64,000 nt of DNA from Spirochaetales bacterium (GTDB lineage Bacteria > Spirochaetota > Spirochaetia > UBA9216). This document shows positions 1 to 9,856 of the stretch, piece after piece. The translations under genes were made by a program, and so were the position numbers. The stretch is from contig JAEKNX010000004.1 in NCBI GenBank assembly GCA_016839055.1, positions 124,001 through 188,000 on the forward strand, written 5' to 3'. Within the stretch, counting starts at the first letter, position 1. Every line of letters begins with the position of its first letter. Below the pieces are notes generated by a model. That model saw only the letters and a program-made list of their open reading frames with translations, made no database searches and had not been told where the DNA came from.

Positions 1-655
1 TGAACCTCAGGCCTGAAGTTCCTGATACTAGCCCGTTCCAGAGGCTGATAAAGTCCTGATGGCTGGTTCGGGAAAACAGGATTCCTACTGATGTAATTGC
101 AATTAGTGAAATTACAATCAGAACCCTCTGGATTTTAAAGTAGGTTTTCATCCCTTTTAGAGCAACCATAAAGGCTGAGACATTTACAAGAGTCGTTCCA
201 AAGTATAATCCCCAGCCGGTGTTTAAGAAAGAAAGAGTATGTCCTCCTGTTCCTGTGATTCCAGACAGCAGCGGGAATCCGACCTGCCAAAACCAGGGAG
301 CCAGAACACAGATCCAGGCGAGCATGATGAATGCTCCGTTCCAGAAGCTGATAATCATTGCCAGCATTGGATGGAAAATTCTTGAATTATAGACGTATGA
401 TCCTCCGCTTCTCGGCATTGTACCGCCGAGAATTCCCCAAACCAGGGCATAGCCGAATAAAACAAGGATGAAGGTTAGTATGCAGGCCGCAAGGAGGTTT
501 CCCCCGGGAAACCAGGCAAAGCCGGATAAGGTCATCCATATAGATACGGGCAGCGCGTTATTCATCAGTCCGAAAAAGGTTGCATCAAGGAGTCCGCCGG
601 TACGCTGCAGGACAGGTCCTTTTGGGGTGAAGTTTTCCAGATTCGATAATCCCAT
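1..655 (-). CDS. Amino acid permease (APC-family-like), 3' part cut by window start
   Basis: My translation from ATG at 655: MGLSNLENFTPKGPVLQRTGGLLDATFFGLMNNALPVSIWMTLSGFAWFPGGNLLAACILTFILVLFGYALVWGILGGTMPRSGGSYVYNSRIF...; multi-TM with the 'G-x-MPRSGGSYVYNSR' APC signature. Absent from the ORF track because it is open at the edge. Confidence 0.8.
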   Translation of the reverse strand, partial: MGLSNLENFTPKGPVLQRTGGLLDATFFGLMNNALPVSIWMTLSGFAWFPGGNLLAACILTFILVLFGYALVWGILGGTMPRSGGSYVYNSRIFHPMLAMIISFWNGAFIMLAWICVLAPWFWQVGFPLLSGITGTGGHTLSFLNTGWGLYFGTTLVNVSAFMVALKGMKTYFKIQRVLIVISLIAITSVGILFSRTSHQDFISLWNGLVSGTSGLRF

Positions 656-936
656 CCGCTCTCCTTTTTTCCATCATACTTTTATAATTATCACCTTTGA
701 CTGAATCGGAAAGGATAAGCTCTATTGTAATAGATTCGCGTCTGTAATAATGAGAAGAGCGACGCCCTGTATGCAGGTGTCATCCCGATAAAAGAGAAAT
801 AATAACATACAAGGTAACCGAAGGGAAGAAGTACTTGTTCCCTTCGGGATGAATGTGAGGTCGAAATGTGCTTTGGAAGACCCTCAGTTGTACGTGTCGT
901 CGAAAGCAAGGCTGCCCGTAAACAGGGGGAAAATGA

Positions 937-962
937 AAAAGGACACCTCTCGGCGCCCTTTT
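937..962 (-). terminator. Rho-independent-like terminator downstream of the lipoprotein gene
   Basis: Minus strand AAAAGGGCGCC-GAGA-GGTGTCCTTTT: 11-bp stem with G-U pairs, GNRA-type loop, then T-rich. The + strand version has A-C mismatches, so the minus strand is favoured. Confidence 0.6.
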
Positions 963-982
963 GGTGAAAAAAATATTAGCTT

Positions 983-1726
983 CTATTCAAACTTTATCGA
1001 ATATTCAATCGGTTTGTCGAGAAGCAGCAGTCGTATAAGCGGGGTCTCGAAGGTAACTGAGTTTTTACCGCTGACCCTGCCTCCGGTCTGGGAAATAAGC
1101 TTGCCGTCGATGTTAATGATTGTTGTTATCATCGATTCCTTTATAAGCTTTCCTCCGCCGTCACCGAGCGCGTATTCCATCATCTCGAGATAATCATCTT
1201 CGGCAAGTCCCTGATTTTCAAGAGGGCCGAAGGTCATAAACAGCGGTTCTTCAACCATGGGGAAAAGAGGGGCAATGTCGAGGAAATTATCGATATCGAT
1301 ATATATCCTAATCTCTTTTGAAGCCTCGCTTTTTTTAAAAGAAATGATCTTCTCATTACCGAGGTTCTCTTCCGACTGGAGGATGAGCGCTTCAATATCA
1401 TCGAACTCGACAACAGCCGTTATCAGTTTGTCAGCGTCATTCTTAATGGCTTTAACCCTCAGGCCGGGGTTATCTTCAATGCCTTTACGAATATCATCGA
1501 CATTGAAAAGTACACCGTCAGCAGGCGCGTCGCCTGTAAGTTCGGCAAGGCTTGACAGGTAGGTAACGAGCATCTCATCTATTTTAGCCGTCATCGAGGC
1601 TGATCCCGAGCCGTCTGCTCCGAGGGTGATCTCGTTTTTTACTGAACAGGACGATAAAACCACCAAAGAGCTTATGAGAAGCACTCCGATGAAAAGTTTT
1701 CCAAATTTATTAGTATTGTTTTTCAT
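983..1726 (-). CDS. Predicted lipoprotein of unknown function
   Basis: 247-aa ORF with signal peptide and lipobox (VVLSSCS). Confidence 0.75.
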   Translation of the reverse strand: MKNNTNKFGKLFIGVLLISSLVVLSSCSVKNEITLGADGSGSASMTAKIDEMLVTYLSSLAELTGDAPADGVLFNVDDIRKGIEDNPGLRVKAIKNDADKLITAVVEFDDIEALILQSEENLGNEKIISFKKSEASKEIRIYIDIDNFLDIAPLFPMVEEPLFMTFGPLENQGLAEDDYLEMMEYALGDGGGKLIKESMITTIINIDGKLISQTGGRVSGKNSVTFETPLIRLLLLDKPIEYSIKFE

Positions 1727-1821
1727 ACGCCAAGACTAATACTTTTAATTTCAGAGGTCAAGGCTTGAAACCCGAATGTAAATATACATATAATCAGGTA
1801 TCAAACAACGGAGGATTTTTT

Positions 1822-2817
1822 GTGGCAGTAAACATTAAAGGACGATCATTTTTAACATTAAAGGATTTCAGCAGAGATGAGATAAACTATCTACTCGATT
1901 TATCTCTCGATCTGAAGCGAAAGAAGAGAGCCGGCATTAGGGGTGAACTTCTTGAGCGGAAGAATATATGTCTGATTTTCGAGAAGGCTTCCACAAGAAC
2001 CAGATGTGCGTTTGAAACTGCCGCCTTCGATGAGGGCGGGGCAGTAACCTTCCTTACGAACAGCCAGATGGGAAAGAAGGAATCGATTGAAGATACCGCA
2101 AAGGTTTTAGGACGTTTTTATGACGGCATAGAGTTCCGAGGATACAAGCAGGCTACAGTAGAAACTCTCTCTGAGTTTTCAGGAGTTCCTGTCTGGAACG
2201 GTCTTACCGACCTCTACCATCCGACTCAGGTCCTTGCCGATTTTCTTACCATTAAGGAGAATTCTACGAAGCCGTTGAATCAGTGTAAGCTGGTTTTTGT
2301 CGGAGACGCCCGTAACAACGTAGCGAACTCCCTCATGATCGGGGCCGCTAAGATAGGAATGGATTTTACCGCGGTTGCGCCTGAGGCCTTGTTTACTGAT
2401 AAGGCTCTCGTCGATGAGATGATGGAAATTGCGAAGGAAAGCGGTTCAAAGATTGTAATTACGAGTGATATTGCAGCCGGTCTCAAGGGCGCGGATGCGG
2501 TTTATACCGATGTGTGGGTCTCCATGGGCGAAGAGGACATGTATGAACAGAGAATCAAGCTGCTTGAGCCCTACAGGGTGGATATGAAGATGATGAAGGC
2601 CTCCGGCAACCCTGAGGTTATCTTCCTGCACTGTCTTCCTTCTTTTCATGATACTGAGACTGAGGTTGGAGCCGAGGTTAAGGCCAAATACGGACTTAGC
2701 GAGATGGAAGTCTCAGATGAGGTTTTCAGAAGCCCTTTTTCAAAGGTCTTTGATGAGGCGGAGAACAGGATGCATACTATCAAGGCCGTTATGGTGGCTA
2801 CGATAGGTAATCTGTAG
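1822..2817 (+). CDS. argF/arcB: Ornithine carbamoyltransferase
   Basis: Motifs [31 protein letters not shown] start at 1822 preceded by GGAGG is preferred over the upstream ORF start at 1765. Confidence 0.9.
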   Translation: MAVNIKGRSFLTLKDFSRDEINYLLDLSLDLKRKKRAGIRGELLERKNICLIFEKASTRTRCAFETAAFDEGGAVTFLTNSQMGKKESIEDTAKVLGRFYDGIEFRGYKQATVETLSEFSGVPVWNGLTDLYHPTQVLADFLTIKENSTKPLNQCKLVFVGDARNNVANSLMIGAAKIGMDFTAVAPEALFTDKALVDEMMEIAKESGSKIVITSDIAAGLKGADAVYTDVWVSMGEEDMYEQRIKLLEPYRVDMKMMKASGNPEVIFLHCLPSFHDTETEVGAEVKAKYGLSEMEVSDEVFRSPFSKVFDEAENRMHTIKAVMVATIGNL

Positions 2818-2840
2818 ACAATATTAAGATATAATTACGG

Positions 2841-2872
2841 CCGTCTGATACAGAATCAGATGGCTTTTTTTT
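2841..2872 (+). terminator. Rho-independent terminator after the carbamoyltransferase gene
   Basis: GCCGTCTGAT-ACAGA-ATCAGATGGC followed by TTTTTTTT. Confidence 0.8.
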
Positions 2873-2966
2873 GTTCTTGAATTAGCCGATCTTTTTCTCT
2901 ATGATTCAATATCATCAGTTTGTCTAATTTTTCTATAATAATTACTAATGGGAGTCAAAAACATCA

Positions 2967-5360
2967 ATGAAGAAAATAAGCGTTGTCTTTACAGTTCTAC
3001 TGCTATCTGCAGGCTGCCTCTGGGCTCAATTTTCACAGTATCCGGGAGAATCAGCCATTGGTTACGGTTATGATGTCTTCGGTGAATATGCAAGCAATGC
3101 CAGTTCAAAAGAACGGGTCTTTGATCTAAGTGGAACTCAATATAATCAATTCGGTTACACCATTCCCGAAATAATCGGGGTGAACAATATGAACCTCAAC
3201 AAAGATTATAAGGTCATTGAGGGCAGCAGTCTTAAGCAGTACTCTTACGAGATGGCTTCCAGTGTCGGGGTTGGATACGACGGTCTCTTATTCGGAGGGT
3301 CGGTGGAAGCTCGATTTGGAAAGAGTTCTACCCAAAGCTCCAGCAACTATTTCTATACCATCTCTGATGTAACCCAGGCCTGGAAGGTGTACATCAAGTC
3401 TTCGAAGTTAAGAGATGCCGGAAGCTATCTTACCCCTGAGGCTCGGATAGCTATTAACACATGGAGTCCCAGTGAGGTCTTTGAGGCCTTCGGTACTCAT
3501 GTTGTAGTGAGCGCATACTTCGGCGGCCGCATGGAGATGAATCTGACCCAAAGCTTTTCAAGCAGGAAGGAGGCTATGTCGATAGGGGCAACGGTGAGTG
3601 CAAGCTATGGCGGAATAAACGCTACTGCCGAAATGGATCAGAGCCGCGGCAGCGTGAATGAAGAGATGAAGAAGAATATCAAGATTCTAGCCCGGGGTGG
3701 AAATGCAAATTACATTAACAACACAACCTCTGTGGATAACCAGCAATATAATAAATGGGCAAAGACAATACCGGATATTGCAGCTCTGGTAGATTTTGAA
3801 GACGGCAGCCTCATGCCTATATGGGAGCTCGCTGAAACCGCCAGCCGAAAGAGGGAGCTTGAGGCAGGATTTAAGCAGCTTCTGGCCAGGTATCCCATTC
3901 CCGAGGGTAACGGCGCCTCGTTAATGATGGCGGACGCAACCTTTTTTATAAAATCGAAGTCTGAAAATCTCTACTGGGATCTAGGAGGCTATAACCTCGC
4001 TGCCGCTCGAAAAGAAGGTAAACTGGGATTGTATGCCATGGATAATCTTGAGGCCGGACTGCAGGGAGCCGATCGCTTTTTTAAGGTAATTCCCCATGCT
4101 ACAGATTTTGATTATGTGTTTCTGCAGCCGCAGCATACCGATGCTGTTGTGACGGTGCACGACAGCGAGGTCGGGTATAACGTGCAGCTCTGGGACTGGT
4201 ATCAGAATCACAGCGCTCAGATGTTCAGGATGGTCGAGGTTCCCGGAGAGAGAGACACCTACTTCCTGGAGAGTAAGAAAAACGGTATGTATCTAGCTGC
4301 TGTCGGAGCCAAGGTGACTCAGGAGCATGAAACCCGGCTTGAGAACCAGAAGTGGGTTTTTGAAGAAGCCTTTGGCGAAACTCAAATGGCACCGCCTGCT
4401 CAGGCTGTCTATGCAATTCAGAATGTTGCCTCCGGTAAAACTATCGATGTGCCGGGGGCGGCTCCTGCTCAGAAACATGAACAGGCAGAGCTTCAGCTCT
4501 GGGATCACAGTGAAGAGCCGGATCGCTACTTTCTGCTGAACCGCACCGATATTTCAGGAAAAACATACTTTTATATACAACCTCAGCATGGTACTGAGGT
4601 CTTCGATATTGAAGGAAAACGGGAAGAGGACGGAACGGCTCTTCAGCTGTACCGGCATACTAATGAAAGCAACCAGCAGTTTGAGTTTATCTATGCAGGC
4701 TCTCCCATGACTTATACTATTCGGGACCGCAACAGCGGAAAATTCCTGGATGCGGTTGACAGCACGCTCGACAAGAATGGATGCCGGATCCAGATATGGT
4801 CTGCCAATAACGAAGCAGACCAGATGTGGAAGCTAATCGATTACCACTCTCAGTGGATCATGCCTCCGGCCAACGTGAAGTTTCTTGTGAAATCTGCCTA
4901 CAGCAGTAAGTTTTGGGATATTCCTGGCACAGGTGGAGCTACAAACGCCAACGGCAAAAAGCTTAATATGTGGAGCCTTGATGATGGTTGGGATCGGATG
5001 TTCGCCTTCGTCCCAAGCGGGGATAATGCCTGGCTGTATATCCAGTGTCAAAACGGCGGTAAAGTTCTTGATGTGGCTGGTACCGGAGGAGTCAACGGCA
5101 AGGCCATTCAGCTTTGGGACTATACTGGATCGAATGACCAGAAATTTGCTCTGCAGTTTACCTCACCAACCACCTTTGCCGTAAGAACCAACGCATGGAA
5201 AAATTTCGATATTGTCGGCAATCCGAGTGAAGGGGATGAATGGAAAAAGGATGGGCAGCAAATTCAGACCTATGACGCGGGTTATCGTGCGGATCAGCAG
5301 TTTCAGCTGATCTATGCTGACGGCCCTAATAAGGGGCAAGTTTTCAGGTTTATTGACTAA
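2967..5360 (+). CDS. Secreted/lipoprotein MACPF (perforin-like) domain protein with C-terminal ricin-type beta-trefoil lectin repeats
   Basis: Signal peptide with lipobox-like LLSAGC; MACPF-like core 'FEAFGTHVVVSAYFGGRMEM'; repeated ricin-type units 'SGKTIDVPGA...LQLWD', 'SGKFLDAVD...IQIWS', 'GGKVLDVAGTGGVNGKAIQLWDYTGSNDQKFAL'. Confidence 0.8.
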   Translation: MKKISVVFTVLLLSAGCLWAQFSQYPGESAIGYGYDVFGEYASNASSKERVFDLSGTQYNQFGYTIPEIIGVNNMNLNKDYKVIEGSSLKQYSYEMASSVGVGYDGLLFGGSVEARFGKSSTQSSSNYFYTISDVTQAWKVYIKSSKLRDAGSYLTPEARIAINTWSPSEVFEAFGTHVVVSAYFGGRMEMNLTQSFSSRKEAMSIGATVSASYGGINATAEMDQSRGSVNEEMKKNIKILARGGNANYINNTTSVDNQQYNKWAKTIPDIAALVDFEDGSLMPIWELAETASRKRELEAGFKQLLARYPIPEGNGASLMMADATFFIKSKSENLYWDLGGYNLAAARKEGKLGLYAMDNLEAGLQGADRFFKVIPHATDFDYVFLQPQHTDAVVTVHDSEVGYNVQLWDWYQNHSAQMFRMVEVPGERDTYFLESKKNGMYLAAVGAKVTQEHETRLENQKWVFEEAFGETQMAPPAQAVYAIQNVASGKTIDVPGAAPAQKHEQAELQLWDHSEEPDRYFLLNRTDISGKTYFYIQPQHGTEVFDIEGKREEDGTALQLYRHTNESNQQFEFIYAGSPMTYTIRDRNSGKFLDAVDSTLDKNGCRIQIWSANNEADQMWKLIDYHSQWIMPPANVKFLVKSAYSSKFWDIPGTGGATNANGKKLNMWSLDDGWDRMFAFVPSGDNAWLYIQCQNGGKVLDVAGTGGVNGKAIQLWDYTGSNDQKFALQFTSPTTFAVRTNAWKNFDIVGNPSEGDEWKKDGQQIQTYDAGYRADQQFQLIYADGPNKGQVFRFID

Positions 5361-5380
5361 AGCTGATAAATAATAATTTC

Positions 5381-5418
5381 AGGCGGCGGCTCTCACAAGG
5401 GAAGCCGTCGTTTTTTAT
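5381..5418. terminator. Hairpin terminator between convergent genes
   Basis: CGGCGGCT-ctcacaaggga-AGCCGTCG followed by TTTTTTATTT. Confidence 0.7.
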
Positions 5419-6747
5419 TTAAACCAGTTCTTTCAGGCAGTCCTCTATTATATTGAGGGCTATGTCTATTTCCCTTTCCTTAACTATCAGAGGCGGCGCG
5501 AGTCTTATGCTTGAAACACCCGCTCCGAGCAGCAGAAGCCCCTTTTGAAATGCTGCCTGAATGAGCTTGTCGCGCAGTTCTGCTGCAGCTGTCTTCTTGT
5601 CATCGTTGATGAATTCGATACCAACCATGAGACCGAGCCCTCTTATGTCGCCTATTACCGGATATTTCTGCTGAAGGACGCCGAGCTTAGTTTTTAGGTA
5701 GGTGCCCATTTTTGCGGCGTTTTCGACGAGCTTTTCCTCATCAATTACCCTTAGTACCGCCTTTGCAGCTTCCATGATAACCGGCCCGCCGTTAAGCGTT
5801 CCCTCATGGGCGCCTGGATCCCAGTCCATAACCTCTGCCTTCGCGATAGCCGCCCCGGCTGGAAGTCCGTGAGCAAAGGCTTTAGACAGCGTAATTATGT
5901 CAGGCTCAAGGCCGAAATGCTCACAGGCGAACATCTTTCCGGTGCGTCCGAATCCTGTCTGAACCTCATCCGCGATTAAAAGAATACCGTGCTCATCACA
6001 TATTTTTCTCAGTCTTGTGAAAAATTCTTTAGGCGGAACGATGTATCCGCCCGACCCCTGGATGGGTTCCAGGATGATGAAGCTCACTTCGTCGGGAGGC
6101 AGGATTTTTTTGAACATGATATCAGTCAGATAATTCATGCATTCCATACCGCAGGAAGGGTACTTTCTGTTAAACATGCACCGGTAACAGTAGGGGTAGG
6201 GGACAAACTGACCAATCGGGTACATGGGTGCGAAACCGCGCCTGCCTACAACGTTTGTTGTAGTAAAACTTATAGCTCCCATTGTTCGGCCATGAAAGCT
6301 GTTTATAAAACCGATGCCGTAGGGCCTTCTGTTGTGGGCTTTTGCCATCTTTATCGCGGCTTCTACAGATTCGCTGCCGCTGTTCGTGTAAAAAATCCTC
6401 TTTTCAAAATCACCTGGAGTGAGTGCGCAGATTTTTTCAGCATACTCTACCTGGGGCGCTGAATAATAATCGAGGCTGTTAACGAAAATGATTTTGTCCA
6501 GCTGGTTTTTGATGGCTTTGACTACGGCCGGGTGTCTGTGTCCAAGAGCGGTAACGGCTATTCCCGAACCGAAATCCATGAATACATTGCCGTCCGGATC
6601 TTCGATATACATTCCCAGCGCTTTTTCCCCGACGAGGGGAGAGCTTCTTGTAAGGGAACCTGATAATATTTTTTCATCCTGCTCGATTAATTTTGCAGCC
6701 TTAGGCCCGGGTGGCGTAACTACTATTTTAGGACCGGAATATGACAT
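5419..6747 (-). CDS. Class III aminotransferase (acetylornithine/4-aminobutyrate aminotransferase type)
   Basis: PLP aminotransferase motifs (NSGSESVEAAIKMAK, LLIADEVQTGFGRTGK, TLSKAFAHGLP). The ATG at 6747 (MSYSGPKIV...) is the likely start. Confidence 0.88.
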   Translation of the reverse strand: MSYSGPKIVVTPPGPKAAKLIEQDEKILSGSLTRSSPLVGEKALGMYIEDPDGNVFMDFGSGIAVTALGHRHPAVVKAIKNQLDKIIFVNSLDYYSAPQVEYAEKICALTPGDFEKRIFYTNSGSESVEAAIKMAKAHNRRPYGIGFINSFHGRTMGAISFTTTNVVGRRGFAPMYPIGQFVPYPYCYRCMFNRKYPSCGMECMNYLTDIMFKKILPPDEVSFIILEPIQGSGGYIVPPKEFFTRLRKICDEHGILLIADEVQTGFGRTGKMFACEHFGLEPDIITLSKAFAHGLPAGAAIAKAEVMDWDPGAHEGTLNGGPVIMEAAKAVLRVIDEEKLVENAAKMGTYLKTKLGVLQQKYPVIGDIRGLGLMVGIEFINDDKKTAAAELRDKLIQAAFQKGLLLLGAGVSSIRLAPPLIVKEREIDIALNIIEDCLKELV

Positions 6748-6789
6748 TGTATACTCCTGATTATGTGGTATGGAGGTCTTGATAACTCT

Positions 6790-6802
6790 GTGGTCTGACC
6801 GC
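6790..6802. promoter_or_regulatory. Candidate FadR/GntR operator 1
   Basis: GTGGTCTGACCGC; palindromic core GGTCTGACC; near-identical to site 2, in the divergent intergenic region. Confidence 0.5.
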
Positions 6803-6954
6803 CTGACATTACAGCTTATGAGGATTATCATTAATCGTCAAGTTTTTTATTAGTATATGATGGAAAATGCGCATTTTGAACAAATTTGGCAAATCGATTA
6901 GCATTATACTTTTAATATTTGACAAATCTACTAAGCGGCTTTACCATATTTGGA

Positions 6955-6967
6955 GTGGTCAGACCGC
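6955..6967. promoter_or_regulatory. Candidate FadR/GntR operator 2
   Basis: GTGGTCAGACCGC immediately upstream of the regulator's RBS; TGGTCnGACC matches the established FadR-subfamily operator style. Confidence 0.5.
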
Positions 6968-6979
6968 AACGGAGGCTTC

Positions 6980-7705
6980 TTGTTCAATCAGGTAGAAAAT
7001 AAAAAATACTATATGCAGATAGTTGATCAGATTCGGAAGCTTATCGAGTCAGGAGAGCTGAAGGCAGGTGACCGTCTGCTTCCTGAGCGTGAGCTCTGCC
7101 TTCAGTTCGGCACCAGCCGGGCCAGTATGCGTGAAGCCTTCAGTGTTCTCGAGACCCTCGGTATGATAGAGAGCCGCAGCGGTCAGGGTAACTTCATAAA
7201 GACAGATTCTAACGAGATATCGATTGACGGCGAGTTCATGAAGGCGCTTTTAATGGATCACGAACCCTTTGAAATTTATGAGACGAGACTTGAAATTGAG
7301 CCTAGCATGGCGGCCTATGCCGCAGAGAGGGCTACCGACGGAGAACGAGAAGAACTTCGGCATCAGGTTGAAGTTCTCAACGAAATCGGCGACAGGCTTG
7401 AGAAGGATCTCACTTTCTTTGAAGACTACATGGAAGAAGATCGGAAATTCCATCTCATTGTCGGACGCGCGGCCCATAATAAGGTCCTGTTCATAGTATT
7501 TTCCGCCGTGAATCTGATGATGAAGGAAGATCACTGGAAAAAGGTGAAGAGTAAAGGCGTATTAAAAGAAGGCAATCTTCAAGTATATAAAACTGAACAC
7601 ACGCAGATATGCGAAGCTATCTGCACCCGAAGGCCCGAGGAGGCCAGGCTTTATATGAGAAAGCATATTCTTGACATTAGAAAGGATTTATTCAACGAAG
7701 ATTAA
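6980..7705 (+). CDS. GntR-family (FadR subfamily) transcriptional regulator
   Basis: N-terminal wHTH (QIRKLIESGELKAGDRLLPERELCLQFGTSRASMREAFSVLETLGMIESR) plus FCD domain. TTG at 6980 after GGAGG is the preferred start. Confidence 0.9.
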   Translation: MFNQVENKKYYMQIVDQIRKLIESGELKAGDRLLPERELCLQFGTSRASMREAFSVLETLGMIESRSGQGNFIKTDSNEISIDGEFMKALLMDHEPFEIYETRLEIEPSMAAYAAERATDGEREELRHQVEVLNEIGDRLEKDLTFFEDYMEEDRKFHLIVGRAAHNKVLFIVFSAVNLMMKEDHWKKVKSKGVLKEGNLQVYKTEHTQICEAICTRRPEEARLYMRKHILDIRKDLFNED

Positions 7706-7735
7706 TTAGAAAGAATGCAATCTACGGAGGACTAC

Positions 7736-9856
7736 ATGAAATTACGTATTGGAGTGGACACCGGAGGGACTTTTACCGACTGTGTCGTGATAGATGAAGA
7801 TGGTGGAATACACAGCTTCAAGGAATTATCAACACCAAAGGATCCGTCTGTCGGGCTCTATAACGTAATTAAGAAAGCAGCTGATTTTTTCGGCCGCAGT
7901 ACCCGCGAGTTCCTCGGGGAGCTTGATTTTTTCGCCCACGGTACAACCGTGGCAACAAATACCCTCCTTACCGGAACCGGCGCCGTGACCGGTCTTGTTC
8001 TTACGAAAGGCTTCCGTGATTCCATCGAAATGAGACGAGCTCATAAAAATAATATATGGGATCTCTATCTTCCTGTTCCCCCTCCGCTTGTGCCGAGGTA
8101 TCTCCGGCTTGGAGTAGATGAGAGGGTTGATTGTCAGGGGAATATCGTAAAACCGCTCAATGAAGATGATGTAAGGGGCGCCTGCCGAACGTTTAAGAAG
8201 CACGGCGTAACCGCGGTTGCTGTAAACCTGCTTTTTTCCTTCCTTAATGAAGTCCACGAGAAAAGAATCCGTGAGATAGTCAGAGAGGAGCTGCCTGATG
8301 TTTTCATCTCGATATCATCAGAAGTCCTTCCCCAGATACGTGAATATGAGCGCTCGTCAACTACCGCGGCCAATGCCTATGTCGGTCCGAAACTGACGGT
8401 CTATCTTGAGACGCTTGAACAGCGGCTCAAAGATGACGGTCTGGGCCGTGCTTTTTATGTTACTGCATCAAACGGCGGAGTGATGACCGCCGACACGGCA
8501 ATTCGGCATGCCTCGGCGACTCTCCTCTCGGGCCCGGCTGCAGGCGCTGTAGGTGCTATGTATTTTGCCGAGCTCCTGGGCAGCCCCAATTTGATACTGA
8601 TGGACATGGGCGGCACCTCCTTTGATGTAACCCTGATTCATGATGGAGGAGTGACCCTGAGCACCGAAGGTGAGATAGCCGGATACAGGGTTGCCAAACC
8701 CATGATAGACATTCACACAATTGGCGCCGGCGGAGGGTCCATCGCCTGGATGGACTCAGGCGGAATGCTCAAGGTAGGCCCTGCGTCCGCAGGCTCTGAT
8801 CCTGGACCTGTTTGTTATATGCTCGGAGGAGATGCGCCGACGGTGACAGATGCAAACCTTCTGCTGGGTTATCTTAACAAGGATTATTTTCTCGGAGGCG
8901 AGATGCAGGTAGACGCGGTAAAGGCTTCCGAGGTCGTCGATGAACATATAGCAAAACGGCTTGGAATGAGTGTTCCGGAAGCCGCCTACGGTATTTTCAG
9001 CATAATTAATCAGAACATGGCCGGTGCGGCTAAGGTTGTCTCGGTTCAGAAGGGCCATGACCCAAGGGAGTTCGCCCTCGTGAGCGCCGGCGGAGCCTGT
9101 TCTATTCACGCCTGCAAGATTGCCGAGGAACTCGGCGCAACAAAGGTGATTGTCCCCAAGGCTGCCAGTGTTTTCTGTGCTCTCGGAATGCTTGAGTCGG
9201 ACATCAAGCTTGATAATGTGAAAACCTACAATGGCGTAATTCCGGGAATCGATCTTGATGACTTCAATAAGGTGATAACTGAGGTTGAGGAGAAGGCGCT
9301 GAGCGAACTCCTTCAGGAGGGAGTCGAGAAGGAGAGGGCAACCCTTCTTCGTCACCTGGATATGAGATACGCCGGTCAGCATCATGAGGTAACAGTTGAT
9401 ATTCCCTCCGGCTGTGTCATAGACGAAAAGCACATAGCCGAGATAGCCGAGGCCTTCCATAAAGTACATGAGAAGCTATATACCTACTCGACTCCTGAGA
9501 ACCCTGTTGAGGTAATGAGTCTCCGGGTAACCGCTGTTGGCTCGGTCGATAAGGTAGAGACTGCAAAGCAGTCTCCGATGGCTCAAAAAAAGCAGGAAGC
9601 TGGAAAGATCTCTGACGCGTTCAAGAATAAGAGGAAGGCATGGTTTCCGAAGGCAGACGGATTTGCTGATGTCGGAGGTCTCAACGAAACCGGAGGTTTC
9701 GTAGAAACCTCCGTCTATGATCGGAACAAGCTCGTTATCGGAGTGGAGATAAGCGGTCCGGCGATAATAGAGGAGAGAATCACAACCGTAGTTGTTCATC
9801 CCGGCTGGAAGCTGACAGTAGACTCCTTTGAGAATATCATAATGGAGGCTGAATAA
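7736..9856 (+). CDS. hyuA: Hydantoinase/oxoprolinase A-type subunit (HyuA, N-methylhydantoinase A family)
   Basis: MKLRIGVDTGGTFTDCVVID, FAHGTTVATNTLL, MDMGGTSFDV: family hallmark motifs. ATG 7736 after GGAGG. Confidence 0.9.
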   Translation: MKLRIGVDTGGTFTDCVVIDEDGGIHSFKELSTPKDPSVGLYNVIKKAADFFGRSTREFLGELDFFAHGTTVATNTLLTGTGAVTGLVLTKGFRDSIEMRRAHKNNIWDLYLPVPPPLVPRYLRLGVDERVDCQGNIVKPLNEDDVRGACRTFKKHGVTAVAVNLLFSFLNEVHEKRIREIVREELPDVFISISSEVLPQIREYERSSTTAANAYVGPKLTVYLETLEQRLKDDGLGRAFYVTASNGGVMTADTAIRHASATLLSGPAAGAVGAMYFAELLGSPNLILMDMGGTSFDVTLIHDGGVTLSTEGEIAGYRVAKPMIDIHTIGAGGGSIAWMDSGGMLKVGPASAGSDPGPVCYMLGGDAPTVTDANLLLGYLNKDYFLGGEMQVDAVKASEVVDEHIAKRLGMSVPEAAYGIFSIINQNMAGAAKVVSVQKGHDPREFALVSAGGACSIHACKIAEELGATKVIVPKAASVFCALGMLESDIKLDNVKTYNGVIPGIDLDDFNKVITEVEEKALSELLQEGVEKERATLLRHLDMRYAGQHHEVTVDIPSGCVIDEKHIAEIAEAFHKVHEKLYTYSTPENPVEVMSLRVTAVGSVDKVETAKQSPMAQKKQEAGKISDAFKNKRKAWFPKADGFADVGGLNETGGFVETSVYDRNKLVIGVEISGPAIIEERITTVVVHPGWKLTVDSFENIIMEAE

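Noticed and set aside
691-909. 72-aa minus strand ORF
   Set aside because: No RBS or motif, spans hairpin-containing intergenic DNA.
8756-9469. 237-aa minus strand ORF
   Set aside because: Antisense to hyuA with no recognisable motifs; the + strand protein is unambiguous.
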